A stretch of DNA of 64,000 nucleotides from Pelagicoccus sp. SDUM812002 (GCF_031127835.1 NZ_JARXHX010000002.1:1-64000); one strand, 5' to 3'; positions 35,655 through 45,730 are shown, numbered from the stretch's first letter. Numbers and translations: made by a program. Notes: generated by a model not told the origin, from the sequence alone.

Positions 35655-36401
35655 ATGTCTGGACATAGTAAATGGTCTACCATTAAGCACAAGAAGGGCG
35701 CCGCTGACGCAAAGCGGGGCAAAATCTTCAGCCGTATCTCCAAGGATATCACCTTGGCTGCTAAGAACGGTGGCGGCGACGCCGACATGAACCCTAAGCT
35801 CCGTACCGTCCTCCTGAAGGCCCGGGCAGAGAACATGCCGTCCGACAATATCGACCGCGCCATAAAGAAGGGAACCGGCGAACTCCCTGGCGTCGTTTAC
35901 GAAGAATTCGTCTACGAAGGCTACGCACCCCACGGAGTTGCTGTGATCGTCGAAGTCACCACCGATAACAAAAACCGCGCCGCTTCCGAAATCCGGTCCA
36001 CCTTCACCAAGCGCGGCGGGAATCTCGCCGGCACCAATGCGGTTGCCTTCATGTTCAACCACTGCGGCCAGTTCCTCATCGCCAAGGACCAGACCGACGA
36101 GGAAACGCTAATGGAAGTCGCCCTCGAAGCGGGGGCCGAAGACATCAAGACCGAGGACGAAGGATACGAAGTCCTCGCTCCTATCAGTGCCTACGACTCC
36201 GTAAGCCAAGCCCTCTCCGAAGCCGGCATCACGGTCGAAAGTTCTGAGCTCGCATACATCCCGGAAACGATTACGCCGATTTCCGACGCATCTGAAGCTA
36301 AGTCGATCATGAACCTAATCGATGCACTGGACGATTTGGACGACGTGCAAAACGTCTTCCACTCAGCCGACATCGCGGAAGGCCTGCTCGACGAAGAGTA
36401 A
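35655..36401 (+). CDS. YebC/PmpR-family translation or transcription regulator
   Basis: The protein has 248 residues and begins MSGHSKWSTIKHKKGAADAK, the family hallmark. It continues with ENMPSDNIDRAIKKGTG, VEVTTDNKNRAASEIR and GGNLAGTNAVAFMF. YebC proteins act on transcription in some species and relieve ribosome stalling at proline stretches in others. It lies 47 bases after yidC and is followed by a strong terminator, so it probably closes the rpmH-yidC transcript. Confidence 0.93.
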   Translation: MSGHSKWSTIKHKKGAADAKRGKIFSRISKDITLAAKNGGGDADMNPKLRTVLLKARAENMPSDNIDRAIKKGTGELPGVVYEEFVYEGYAPHGVAVIVEVTTDNKNRAASEIRSTFTKRGGNLAGTNAVAFMFNHCGQFLIAKDQTDEETLMEVALEAGAEDIKTEDEGYEVLAPISAYDSVSQALSEAGITVESSELAYIPETITPISDASEAKSIMNLIDALDDLDDVQNVFHSADIAEGLLDEE

Positions 36402-36427
36402 CTACCCACTAAAATCCTTCCTCCCCA

Positions 36428-36461
36428 AAGGCCGTTCCCAAATATCGGGGACGGCCTTTTT
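36428..36461 (+). terminator. Intrinsic terminator after the YebC gene
   Basis: The stem AAGGCCGTTCCC pairs with GGGGACGGCCTT (one G-U) around a 7-base loop and is followed by TTT. Confidence 0.85.
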
Positions 36462-36559
36462 GTATGAACCACGTAGAAGATGGCCACGATAAGAGTCTAT
36501 CCTAGCCAGGCATCCCGCAAAGTAGTATACTATTCCGAAGCCCTCGCACGACACCCAAC

Positions 36560-38200
36560 CTAACGCCGGAAACTCAAAATAGCCGAACGATCGCCGTCTT
36601 TGTACACAAGCTGCACAGACGCAAAGCTCGTCGACTCCGGAACTACTGCCCATAAAGGAAAGCTGCCATCGATTTCGGCTAGGCCTGCCTCATCCCAGCT
36701 CGGAAACTCAAACTCTTGATCGGGCTGCTCCACTTCTATCCCATATAATACCTTTTCCAAGGCTCCGCGATAGGGCATCAATTGCGTGAAATATAAAAGT
36801 ACTTGGCCATCGTATGTCCGGAAACTTGCCCAACTCGAGGAGGTTGCCTCCAATAACCGACGATTCGCATCATCACTCCGCTTCGCTCCTTCGAAATCGA
36901 AAAAGTAAGGGCCTTGCTCCACACCTGCCAAATCCCTGTAGCGTACCTCTACTTGCGTGTCTTCCTGCTGCTTCGGGAGATTGAAGAAGCTTCTTGGCAT
37001 TGATTGCCCAGTCCGGGGATCAATCGAGCCACTTGATCCGGTGCTAACCAGTTCATCCCCATCCTTTAAACGCCAAAGGATCTCCAGGACCGGCTCGCCA
37101 ATCTGAACGGTGCCTGTCCAGCCTTCATTATTCGGAATACAATTAACGGCTACAGGTTTGTCCAGCAACTCTGCAGCATCGCCCCGCAGCAGGGCAGCCA
37201 GACGTTCTTCCACATTCTCTCGCCATTCTTCTACCAAGGTCTGGTCAATCATGTATCGGATCAGGCCACCCGCTTCGTCTCGTTTTTGAAACGAGTTTAG
37301 GTAAGCGAGCTCTTGTCGCTGGTCAGCCAAAGTCTGAGATCCAAGCCGAGCCAGTGAATAATCCAGGCTCAGGTGATAAGCCACCGGAGCAAACTCCGGC
37401 GAACGATCAAACTTGTTTTTCAAGCCAGCGACGCGAGCCGGCTTGTCTAGCAAGAGCAGTCGAACATAGTCCGACAAATCGCTCGAACTGCGGGCTGTCA
37501 CATCGCCGTAAACCTCGCAAGCACCTGCACGTCCTTCTTGTACCCGAAGAAAGGATACGAACCTTATATGTGGATCCAGTTTATCGAGGTCGCTTTTAAA
37601 ATACTCCAAATAGGATCGTCGTGCAGCGGCATAATCGCCGCCAAGTTCATGCAAGCGAGCATTGTGGTAATGTTCTTCCGGCGACTGAGGATCTGTAATG
37701 ATACCATCGCTCGAGACCGCGTCCAACTTGCTACGAATTTGGTCCAGTGATCCGATCACCACATCTGATTTCGACTCGATCCGTTCCGCGCTAGACTTGA
37801 GGCTCTCCGTATCCCCTTTGATCGAATCCAGCTTCTTTTCAATCAAACCCAAACGCTCTTGCAATTGGGAAACTGCCGGAACAGCAGCCGCCACCACTCC
37901 CTGCTTTTTAGCTTTGTCGCCTCCACCTTGGAGGATGACAATCAAACCCGAAGCTAAACAACTCATCCCGACCAAAGCCAAGGCTCCGACGAGACCTTTT
38001 TTCCCCAAGAAATAGAGTATTGAAAGAGTAACTACTCCCAGTAAAGAAAGCCCGAACAGGTAGATGGCAAACGGTGCCAACGGCTGCAAAACATCCGCCA
38101 CCAAACCGCCTACCGTGCATAACCAGCCCGATACGACGAGAGATGTTTTACGAACATTGGAAAACGACTCGCCGCTGACGAGGGATTTAAAATAACTCAT
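36560..38200 (-). CDS. Unrecognised membrane protein with coiled coil and TPR-like region
   Basis: The protein has 546 residues. Three hydrophobic segments at ~20-90 anchor it (SLLGVVTLSILYFL, ALALVGMSCLASGLIVIL). Residues ~108-160 form a coiled coil (LGLIEKKLDSIKGDTESL). From ~170, helix pairs such as ARLHELGGDYAAARRSYLEY look like tetratricopeptide repeats. The last 170 residues appear beta-rich. No catalytic motif is visible. It follows the secreted protein gene by 48 bases on the same strand, so the two are likely co-expressed and could act together at the envelope. Function unknown. Confidence 0.65.
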   Translation of the reverse strand: MSYFKSLVSGESFSNVRKTSLVVSGWLCTVGGLVADVLQPLAPFAIYLFGLSLLGVVTLSILYFLGKKGLVGALALVGMSCLASGLIVILQGGGDKAKKQGVVAAAVPAVSQLQERLGLIEKKLDSIKGDTESLKSSAERIESKSDVVIGSLDQIRSKLDAVSSDGIITDPQSPEEHYHNARLHELGGDYAAARRSYLEYFKSDLDKLDPHIRFVSFLRVQEGRAGACEVYGDVTARSSSDLSDYVRLLLLDKPARVAGLKNKFDRSPEFAPVAYHLSLDYSLARLGSQTLADQRQELAYLNSFQKRDEAGGLIRYMIDQTLVEEWRENVEERLAALLRGDAAELLDKPVAVNCIPNNEGWTGTVQIGEPVLEILWRLKDGDELVSTGSSGSIDPRTGQSMPRSFFNLPKQQEDTQVEVRYRDLAGVEQGPYFFDFEGAKRSDDANRRLLEATSSSWASFRTYDGQVLLYFTQLMPYRGALEKVLYGIEVEQPDQEFEFPSWDEAGLAEIDGSFPLWAVVPESTSFASVQLVYKDGDRSAILSFRR

Positions 38201-38248
38201 ATTCGGGGCGGAATCTATAAGCTAATATTGACGCGGATTCACGTTCGC

Positions 38249-40021
38249 TCAATCGATGTTCTCTTTGAGAATCCGACTACCCTCTAAGCGTCCCGTCAAC
38301 ATCCACTGATTGAGCGGCGTACGATTTCCTCCACTCGAATAGTTTTTGAATGTATTATAGAACAAATAGTATTTGTCACCCACCTTTTCTGCGGTGGTCA
38401 CTTGAAACTGCTCCCACTTGTAGTGATATGAAGTAATCGTTATATAAGAAGCGTTCGAGGATAGATCCCCTTCTTTCTTTTCGCGGGCGACCTTCGGCGA
38501 ATTTATCACCATCGCTTGAATTTCATGGATATCTTCATAATCCCCGGAAGTAAGCAAATCTTGAGCGATCCTTAGCACCTCACGATCACTGCTTGCAGGT
38601 TCCGGCATTTTAACGCTGGCGAGGGCACCTTCAAAACGAGCCTCGAGATCTCCCTTAAGGGCCCCGATCTCTCGCTTCATTGCAGCCGCCCTGGCCGCTC
38701 CATCGGCGTCTCCAGTAAACGTATACAATTGCTCCGCTCCCTTAATATTCAATTCCACCTCACCAATTCTTTTAGACCTTTCCGCGAAGCCATCCCCACG
38801 TGCGAGTTGAGAGTCGTTTTTCGGATCCTTGAAAAAGTCCATCGTTGTGCGCTCGTGGCCCAGCATTGCAGTTACATCCCGCATCGTTTGACCCAAGTTT
38901 TCAGAAACTGTGCGAAGTCGATCCCGTTGCCAGTAGATGCGGCTATTCAAGTTTTCGGGAGCGAAAGACGATCCCTCTAGAGTTTGGAGATAAGCGAGGT
39001 CTTTCTCGCTATCCGACTTCACTTTCTGAATACGAGCGATAAAGTCCTCGACGCGTTCTGAATCGAGCGGTGATTGGAGGGCTGGAGGCGGACGTTCCTC
39101 CCGACTGCGATTGTCAATTTCAGCGAGCTTCGCTTCGTAGTTACCCAAGGCCTGTTTGCTCTGACCCGCTAGCTCGCCACGCTGATTTAGTAGTGTCTCG
39201 ATACTTTCGACTTGGACAATCAGACGGGCGACGTCCGGATGGTCAGGACGGTTTATCTTTTGCAGCTGGGACTGGTAGTTTCGCACGCTACTGAGGAAGC
39301 GGTCTTTAAACCCCGGCTGCAGCACCTCAGCTTCGTCGGCTGAATTTATCGCATCTACCGTGCCTTGAGCTTGGCGGGCCAACCGTTTGTAAGTAGAAAG
39401 CTGATACGAGAGCAAAGGTTCCGCATTCGGATTAGCACCTGGAGGCAGGGCTTGCGGAGTAGAGCCTGGCTGCTGGTTTGCCTTAGCGGCCAGAGCGTTG
39501 TTGATCGTGTTGTACTGCTGCACGACAGCGGAGTAGCTGCTATGCGACTTGGTCGTAACCGCGTTTATTTCGGCCGCTAGCTTGCCGAGGTCGTCAAGGT
39601 GACGTTGCCCGGTGGTGACATCTCCAGCGCTCATCGCATCAAGCTTGGTTTGGAAGGTAGCCAACCGAGTCGCAATTTGCGCGATGCGTGGATCTGGGGC
39701 TGCCGCGCTGTTCTTAAACTTTTCGGGAATTCCCGTGTTGAGATTGTTATACAGAGTGGCCGCTCCGATCCAAGTCGGGTGATTCTTGTCAGCAACCTTC
39801 CCCAGCGTCGCGCCGATTGGCGAGAGGCGGTTCATCAGCGATTGGGCAGTCGCTTGGTCACCGGGCTGCATTGCCTCGTAGGCTTGGTAGATGCTGCGAA
39901 GCTGCTGGATCGCATCATTTACCGTGGAATCGGGATGCGGATCAAGCTGGGCGAAAGCTTTACTACAGGTTAGAACAAGGGTGAGGGTAACAACAAAACG
40001 GAGGATTTTAACATAGAACAT
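38249..40021 (-). CDS. Unrecognised secreted helical protein
   Basis: The protein has 590 residues with a clear signal peptide (LTLVLTCSKAFAQ). The mature part is helical to ~480. It contains two related segments, YEAMQPGDQATAQSLMNRL and LDAMSAGDVTTGQRHLDDL, suggesting an internal repeat of about 90 residues (also NHPTWIGAATLYNNLN versus SHSSYSAVVQQYNTIN). The last ~90 residues look like a small beta domain (YITITSYHYKWEQFQ, then KYYLFYNTFKNYSSGG). No enzyme motif is seen. First gene of a pair with the membrane protein that follows. Confidence 0.65.
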   Translation of the reverse strand: MFYVKILRFVVTLTLVLTCSKAFAQLDPHPDSTVNDAIQQLRSIYQAYEAMQPGDQATAQSLMNRLSPIGATLGKVADKNHPTWIGAATLYNNLNTGIPEKFKNSAAAPDPRIAQIATRLATFQTKLDAMSAGDVTTGQRHLDDLGKLAAEINAVTTKSHSSYSAVVQQYNTINNALAAKANQQPGSTPQALPPGANPNAEPLLSYQLSTYKRLARQAQGTVDAINSADEAEVLQPGFKDRFLSSVRNYQSQLQKINRPDHPDVARLIVQVESIETLLNQRGELAGQSKQALGNYEAKLAEIDNRSREERPPPALQSPLDSERVEDFIARIQKVKSDSEKDLAYLQTLEGSSFAPENLNSRIYWQRDRLRTVSENLGQTMRDVTAMLGHERTTMDFFKDPKNDSQLARGDGFAERSKRIGEVELNIKGAEQLYTFTGDADGAARAAAMKREIGALKGDLEARFEGALASVKMPEPASSDREVLRIAQDLLTSGDYEDIHEIQAMVINSPKVAREKKEGDLSSNASYITITSYHYKWEQFQVTTAEKVGDKYYLFYNTFKNYSSGGNRTPLNQWMLTGRLEGSRILKENID

Positions 40022-40097
40022 GCCACACAGTCGGGTAATACTAAACGGTTTCCAAACACAAACTTGCTGGGTAGGACGATCGTTCTAGGCTGCAAAA

Positions 40098-40913
40098 ATG
40101 AATAAAGAGAAGGTCTACACGCTACTCGAAAAACCGGGACAACCTCTCGTGAACGGAGGGTGGCTGAGAGCGTTCCTGCTAGCGTTGATTTTGCTTAATG
40201 CTTTGTCCGTCATCCTCGAGAGCGTCGCCTCGTTGAAGGAGAACTTCGCTTTCGTTTTCATAGTGTTCGAGCGTCTGTCGGTCTCGCTCTTTGCACTCGA
40301 ATACGTCCTCCGACTGTGGGCGATCAATACGAAGGGCCGGTTCGCTGGGAGCTGGGGCCGCACCCGTTATCTATTTTCTCCCATGGCCCTCATCGACTTG
40401 GCTTCGATATTGCCGTCCTTGCTCGCCATGAACTTCATCGACCTGCGTTTTCTCAGGATCGCTCGACTGCTACGGTTATTGCGAATTTTGAAGCTAGGAC
40501 GCTACAGCAAAACCTTGCAAACCTTCACCCGAGTCGCGATCGAAACACGGGCGGAACTGACGCTCACGCTCCTGGCAATGCTGATGCTGCTCATAGTAGG
40601 GTCGGGGCTCATGTACTACGCGGAACACGAAGCTCAGCCCAACGTCTTCGCCAGTATCCCTGGGACGATGTGGTGGGCTATCACCACACTCACGACCGTA
40701 GGCTATGGTGACGCGTATCCGATAACCAGTTTAGGAAAACTGATCGCTTCCGTCCTAGCCATCATTGGAATCGGAATGTTTGCCTTACCCAGCGGCATCT
40801 TGGGTGCGGCGTTCTTGAAGCGGATAAAGCTGGAAGAAAGCCTCACTTGTCCACATTGCGGCTACAAAGCCCACGAACCTAAAGGCTCAGATGTCCAGCG
40901 AACCGAGGGCTAA
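40098..40913 (+). CDS. Voltage-gated-type potassium channel
   Basis: The protein has 271 residues with six membrane helices. Helix four is a voltage-sensor-like strip, RFLRIARLLRLLRILKLGRY, with arginines at every third position. The pore loop carries TTLTTVGYGDAYP, the potassium selectivity filter. The tail holds a CPHCGY motif with only one Cys pair, so it is not a complete zinc ribbon by itself; tetramerisation could supply the second pair, which is speculative. It would carry potassium across the inner membrane. Confidence 0.9.
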   Translation: MNKEKVYTLLEKPGQPLVNGGWLRAFLLALILLNALSVILESVASLKENFAFVFIVFERLSVSLFALEYVLRLWAINTKGRFAGSWGRTRYLFSPMALIDLASILPSLLAMNFIDLRFLRIARLLRLLRILKLGRYSKTLQTFTRVAIETRAELTLTLLAMLMLLIVGSGLMYYAEHEAQPNVFASIPGTMWWAITTLTTVGYGDAYPITSLGKLIASVLAIIGIGMFALPSGILGAAFLKRIKLEESLTCPHCGYKAHEPKGSDVQRTEG

Positions 40914-40963
40914 CTAACTATAGGGTTGCGCGTACGTACATACGCTGATGACATCGGTGAAAG

Positions 40964-43387
40964 ATGAAAACCCCGATCGTCTTCAGAATTGTCACCTGCC
41001 TCTTATACCTAAGTTTAACGACCGCCCTTCTTGGCCAAATTGAAATGCAGGTCGACCACGAAGGCGAATTCCGGCCTGTCGTCTACTTTCAAGGATTCAC
41101 TCCTGTCGTCGAAAACGAAAAAGGTCGGCGGAAAAAGGCGAAACACGAACGCACTCGATTCGTATTGGTCAATAATTTTGCCGATGGAAAGGTAGAGGTG
41201 GATTTCCTGGGAGCCCGCGATCCGAGGCAAATTAGGAACAACCGGATCGAAGCAGGCAAAAACAGCTTTGAGATGGAAGTAGAGCTTACTTCCGACCGGA
41301 ATTTGACGGGTTGCCACTATATCCTTCTTTTCTCCTCAAACGATTCGATGGCTACCTACTTCGATTCGATCGGGTCTCTGTCCGCTGGTAAAACGAAGAA
41401 AATCAAAATCAAGATGCCCGCACAAGTCGACGCGATCGGGTCGCTGCACATCTTCGAGCAAGGGCGCGAAGTACGCACTCAAGACTCGGTCGCTAAAAGA
41501 AGTTTGGACGACGAATTCAAAGAATTAGTCCAATCTGAATCCGCTGTTCCCAATACAGTACTGTTCAAAAGACCGAGGCATTTCCGACACGTGGTATCTC
41601 CCAGTGGCAAACATATCGCGACTTTTCGTGATATAAAAACGAACGTGCGAGTCGTCGTTTTTGACGCAGAGACGATGCAAATTCTCCAATCGGTTGATAT
41701 CGGCGAATTTGACGAGGAGCTAAATGATATCGAATGGCTAAACGACGAACTCGTCCTCTATATATTCGAAGAGGACCTACACTCCCTAAACATTCAATCA
41801 GGAGAAATTCGTAAACTATACAATTCGGTTCACTACATCACACACGTCTCGCCTGATGGAATCCATGCGGTAGCATACGACCGAAGTGGTACCTACTACA
41901 ATCGCGACGACGACTTTATCACTATCGACTGCATCGAAGGAAAACGAGTTTCAACTGAAACCGGAAACGCCTTCGACTCAAATCGATTGGATTCCGAAGG
42001 TAAGCTTCGAATGAAGCGTGAGTACGACACCGCTGGATTCACTTTCAAATATCGCGAGGTAGGGTCGAAGCGTTGGCGCAAACTTGACGACCTCAACAAC
42101 GACCCTAACATTCGATTCAACTACTCCCCTAGGGATGCTGTTGACCAGCCTGTTTACGTGAATGGTTTCGCAGGTGACCCTAATTCTATAATCGTGAGCA
42201 GTAACCTCGGTCGAGGCACGTATGGACTTTACAAATACGACCTTCAGCTTGCAAAAATCTCAGAGGTATTGCTCGAGGATGATCGTTTCGATATCGGAGG
42301 CGATGGACCTGAGTTCCGCCTCCTTCGAAATTCTCGACACAATGTTATCGGAGTTGGATACTGGAAAGACGACTACACAGTAAAGTGGTTCGACGAAGCG
42401 TTCGATACGACCCAACGAGCAATCGAAGATGCTCTACCAAAATTGCGCCACATGCCGATTGCTTGGGACGATAATGCAAACTCGATTATATTTAGAAGTT
42501 TTAGCGAAAAGAACCCGAGCACCTACTATCTTTTCAATCGCGCAACTAAATCGATTCGTAATATCTACGACGTAAATCCTGAAGTCCTGGAATATGAGCT
42601 AGCGGTCACAAAACCGATTTGGATCGAAGCCGCAGATGGAAACAATGTTCAATGCTATCTAACCCTCCCTCCAAATTGGGATGGCGAACCCCTTCCTCTT
42701 ATTACTCACATTCACGGCGGACCGACGACAAGAGACTTGAACCGTTACGACCCGATCAACCAATTTTTCGCCACGCGAAACTTTGCGGTCCTTCAAGTCA
42801 ACTACCGAGGTTCGACTGGCTTTGGCCGCGATTACAAGCTCGACGGCATTATTGGAAATTTGGATACCACTCCTATTGATGACATTGCCTACGCTGTAAG
42901 GCATCTCGTCGACACAAACGTCGCCCTCGCTGAAAAAATCGCGATCATCGGGGGTAGCTGGGGCGGCTACTCAGTGTACCTTTCAATGCAACGCTACCCT
43001 GACTTATACGCCTGCGGCGTCGCCTCCGCCGCACCTTCCGACCTGAAGAACTTATTGAAGAATGACAAAGCAGTAAGAAACCGCTTCGCATTCCACTTCT
43101 GGGACGAGATTCTGAGAAAGCAGGTTGAGGATCCGGAGTACATATTCAGAGCTTCCCCGATCTCCCGAGTCGACGACCTTCAGAAACCGGTCCTCATTCT
43201 GCAAGGTGAACAAGATTGGAGAGTGAATAAGAACCAAGCCGATAGGATGGCAGATGCCATGAAAAAGGCAGGTAAAGAGCATACTCTTATATTGTATCCA
43301 GAAGACGGACACGGCCATAACGCATTTGGTTGGAACCATTCGCTTAACGAGACCGAGGCGTTCATACGCACTAACCTCGGCCTCTGA
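40964..43387 (+). CDS. Secreted S9-family (prolyl oligopeptidase-like) serine peptidase
   Basis: The protein has 807 residues, with a signal peptide ending near LTTALLGQ. After an N-terminal region and beta-propeller-like repeats, the C-terminal alpha/beta-hydrolase domain has HIHGGPTTRDLNRYDPINQF, the nucleophile GGSWGGYSVYLS (Ser at ~665), QGEQDWRVNKNQADRM (Asp at ~746) and YPEDGHGHNAFGW (His at ~783). This is the S9 catalytic triad in order. It would cleave short peptides outside the cytoplasm. The first ~170 residues before the propeller are longer than in many S9 enzymes. Confidence 0.92.
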   Translation: MKTPIVFRIVTCLLYLSLTTALLGQIEMQVDHEGEFRPVVYFQGFTPVVENEKGRRKKAKHERTRFVLVNNFADGKVEVDFLGARDPRQIRNNRIEAGKNSFEMEVELTSDRNLTGCHYILLFSSNDSMATYFDSIGSLSAGKTKKIKIKMPAQVDAIGSLHIFEQGREVRTQDSVAKRSLDDEFKELVQSESAVPNTVLFKRPRHFRHVVSPSGKHIATFRDIKTNVRVVVFDAETMQILQSVDIGEFDEELNDIEWLNDELVLYIFEEDLHSLNIQSGEIRKLYNSVHYITHVSPDGIHAVAYDRSGTYYNRDDDFITIDCIEGKRVSTETGNAFDSNRLDSEGKLRMKREYDTAGFTFKYREVGSKRWRKLDDLNNDPNIRFNYSPRDAVDQPVYVNGFAGDPNSIIVSSNLGRGTYGLYKYDLQLAKISEVLLEDDRFDIGGDGPEFRLLRNSRHNVIGVGYWKDDYTVKWFDEAFDTTQRAIEDALPKLRHMPIAWDDNANSIIFRSFSEKNPSTYYLFNRATKSIRNIYDVNPEVLEYELAVTKPIWIEAADGNNVQCYLTLPPNWDGEPLPLITHIHGGPTTRDLNRYDPINQFFATRNFAVLQVNYRGSTGFGRDYKLDGIIGNLDTTPIDDIAYAVRHLVDTNVALAEKIAIIGGSWGGYSVYLSMQRYPDLYACGVASAAPSDLKNLLKNDKAVRNRFAFHFWDEILRKQVEDPEYIFRASPISRVDDLQKPVLILQGEQDWRVNKNQADRMADAMKKAGKEHTLILYPEDGHGHNAFGWNHSLNETEAFIRTNLGL

Positions 43388-43498
43388 AACGCAAAAGGCC
43401 CGATAGGATTCCAATAGTCGGTTTAGTCCATCTCTAGTCTCTTTAAAATCGTCTTGTTTTTACCGCGACAAAGAGCTCGACAGGAACGCTTTACTAAA

Positions 43499-43530
43499 AA
43501 ATTGGCGTCCCCGATCAGGGACGCCAATTT
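43499..43530 (-). terminator. Terminator after the TRAP DctP gene
   Basis: The perfect 13-bp stem AAATTGGCGTCCC / GGGACGCCAATTT with a 6-base loop is followed on the minus strand by a T-run. It may also stop readthrough from the peptidase gene. Confidence 0.9.
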
Positions 43531-43558
43531 CATTTCAAATTCGTCGTAGCTTCCAAGC

Positions 43559-44587
43559 CTAGTTTTGAGAGCGGTACTCTTCGAGCAGTCGCACGACTTC
43601 GTCGAAAATGTCAGCTGGCACCGTGTTGTCTCGGATGAGCGAATAGGCTTGTTCCGAGGCCTTCTCCCAAGATTCCGTTACCGCTTCGTCCGCATCGCGG
43701 ATCTTCAAGCCCCACTTCTCCTTCATCACCTTGATCGCTTCTTCGTTCTCCTCGCGACCCGCCAAAGTCATCTCACGGCCGTAGCGCTGAGCCGACTCGA
43801 GCATAACCGCTTGATCCTCCTCGGAAATGCGGCTCCAAGCCTGCTCTGATACGACGATCGCTCCCACGATGGGCGTGTAGCGGATATCAAGCATGTTCGG
43901 AGCGGGACGGTAGCTCTGAGTAGCCAGAGCGAAAAACGGAGGGAGAGGAACGATATCGACCAAGCCCGTTTGAAGACTGGATGTCACCTCAGTGGCATCG
44001 ATAGGCACTGGTCGGAAGCCCATATTCTTCAGCAAGTCGGTCTGACGGTTGTCCCCAGCCCAAGTGTAGAGCTTGCCCTTTTTCATGTCGTCCGGAGTAG
44101 CGAGCTCTTGCTTGCTGAAAATCTTTACCCAACCAGAATCGACCCAGCTGAGAACGATGAAACCCTTTTCCTTGATTCGCTCTTCGAGCTTAGGCCCCAG
44201 CTTTTCCATGACGTACTCGAGTTCCTCGTACGTGTGAAACATCATGGGGATTTGCTGGAGACCCGCTACCCCCGGGTCAATCTCCGACAAACCAACACCC
44301 GAGATAAGAGCGGCCTGCAATTGGTTGACCCTCATGCGGTCTATCATAGCCGTCTCACCGCCTTGGACCCCACCGGAGAAGACGATCAAGTTAACCTGGC
44401 CGCGCGTCTGGTCCTTCCACTCTTGGCCCATTTTACGGAGCGACTTGTCGAAAGAGGAGTCCTTTGGAGCAAGCGTACTCAAGCGAATGTTCATGCGGCG
44501 CGCGTCCGCGTCCTGCGTTAGTGAAAAGGTCGCTGCGGCAAGCGCGCCAAAAGCGAAGAAACGGGTGAGTTTGGAAAATACAGTCAT
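43559..44587 (-). CDS. TRAP transporter substrate-binding protein, DctP family
   Basis: The protein has 342 residues with a signal peptide (FFAFGALAAATFSLT). Conserved features are LSTLAPKDSSFDKSLRKMG, the stretch GGVQGGETAMIDRMRVNQLQ, FSKQELATPDDMKKGKLYTW and the Arg-containing NRQTDLLKNMGFRPVPI. It binds a small organic acid or related solute in the periplasm. It is co-directional with a TatT lipoprotein gene 118 bases upstream. The DctQ/DctM membrane subunits are not adjacent. Confidence 0.92.
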   Translation of the reverse strand: MTVFSKLTRFFAFGALAAATFSLTQDADARRMNIRLSTLAPKDSSFDKSLRKMGQEWKDQTRGQVNLIVFSGGVQGGETAMIDRMRVNQLQAALISGVGLSEIDPGVAGLQQIPMMFHTYEELEYVMEKLGPKLEERIKEKGFIVLSWVDSGWVKIFSKQELATPDDMKKGKLYTWAGDNRQTDLLKNMGFRPVPIDATEVTSSLQTGLVDIVPLPPFFALATQSYRPAPNMLDIRYTPIVGAIVVSEQAWSRISEEDQAVMLESAQRYGREMTLAGREENEEAIKVMKEKWGLKIRDADEAVTESWEKASEQAYSLIRDNTVPADIFDEVVRLLEEYRSQN

Positions 44588-44705
44588 CTTTACGAGAGCA
44601 GGTTTTAGAGGCTCGATTCATCCGTAAGACGGACAAAGCCCCTCGAAGCTTCAATGTTTTATACAGGCACGCCGCGTAAACGTTTCATTTGCGCGGGAGA
44701 TTCGT

Positions 44706-45617
44706 CTATAAAAACAGCCAATCCAGACGTGTCAGCAGCCACTCGGCACGACGCTGGTAGAGCAAATTGTTGAGTCGCAGCGAAGGGTTCGCGTCGACGT
44801 CGATTTCGAGAGCCTTGTTGAGCATAGCTAAGAACAAGTCCTTATCCTGCTGAGCCACCGCGACCGCTTCGGCATACGCCACGTAGACCGAGGCCAACTT
44901 CCCACCTGACAGCTCCAAGGCCCGCTTGAAAAAGCGAGTCGCGTTCGCAACGGGATCGCCCTCCCCGTTCATCCGGCTCATTTCATAAGTGATGAAAAAG
45001 CTCTGTATCGAACCCATTTCCCAATCTGGATCGAGCTCGAGGCAGCGCCGCATCATCGCCTCCACGTAGGCTAAGTCGCCGACCAAATCCATGTTGTCTA
45101 ACGAGAGCGAAATTGCCCCCGCCCAGGAGAGAGCCGACCAATAGAGCGTTTCTACGTCTCCCGCCTTGACGCGGCTGAGAGCAGCCTCGGCATCCTCCTT
45201 CAACTCTTCGCCGATTCCTGGGTACTTCGCCTCGAGGGCCCGCATCCCGTAGCGATTGGCTCGCTGGTAGAGCTTGATTGCTCTTTCGCGCAGTTCCTCC
45301 GCTCGGTCGTAATCCTCGTCCTCGATCTCATCCGCGTCGAGCTGGACCCAGCCATAAGCGTATTGCGTAAAACCACTGGCGAGCGAAGTGAGCAGGCCTT
45401 CATGCTCAGGCGTTTCCGCCAAAACGCTCTCCATCAACTTCAGGCTAAAGGGCAGCGCATCTCCTACAAGTTCCGGATCCTCATCCGAAGAAAAGACATC
45501 GCCACCTCCTGAGAGAGCATCTCCGATCTGATTCAATGCGAGCTTTTTGACGGAGCAGCCGCCGAGCAACAGGCTCATCGTGGCGATTTGGATGCAAAGA
45601 AAGCGACGGGATATCAT
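44706..45617 (-). CDS. TatT-type TRAP-associated TPR lipoprotein
   Basis: The protein has 303 residues. Its signal ends in a lipobox (LLLGGC), so it is lipid-anchored. The segments DALPFSLKLMESVLAETPEH, LASGFTQYAYGWVQLDADEI and LELDPDWEMGSIQSFFITYE match the TatT family, helical trimeric periplasmic proteins that pair with DctP-type binding proteins. Being directly upstream of a DctP gene supports this. It may pass or present ligand to the binding protein. Confidence 0.88.
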   Translation of the reverse strand: MISRRFLCIQIATMSLLLGGCSVKKLALNQIGDALSGGGDVFSSDEDPELVGDALPFSLKLMESVLAETPEHEGLLTSLASGFTQYAYGWVQLDADEIEDEDYDRAEELRERAIKLYQRANRYGMRALEAKYPGIGEELKEDAEAALSRVKAGDVETLYWSALSWAGAISLSLDNMDLVGDLAYVEAMMRRCLELDPDWEMGSIQSFFITYEMSRMNGEGDPVANATRFFKRALELSGGKLASVYVAYAEAVAVAQQDKDLFLAMLNKALEIDVDANPSLRLNNLLYQRRAEWLLTRLDWLFL

Positions 45618-45673
45618 AGTCAGCGCACCCTATGCCGGTGATTGGCTTTTTCAAGTCCACACCAAGCATCAAA

Positions 45674-45704
45674 AAGCCCAGGTGCGCAAATCGCGCCTGG
45701 GCTT
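45674..45704 (-). terminator. Terminator after the ammonium transporter gene
   Basis: Stem AAGCCCAGGTGCG / CGCGCCTGGGCTT (one G-U) with a short loop; a T-run follows on the minus strand. Confidence 0.9.
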
Positions 45705-45730
45705 GGCAAAATTAATTCTAAGGAAGAGCT

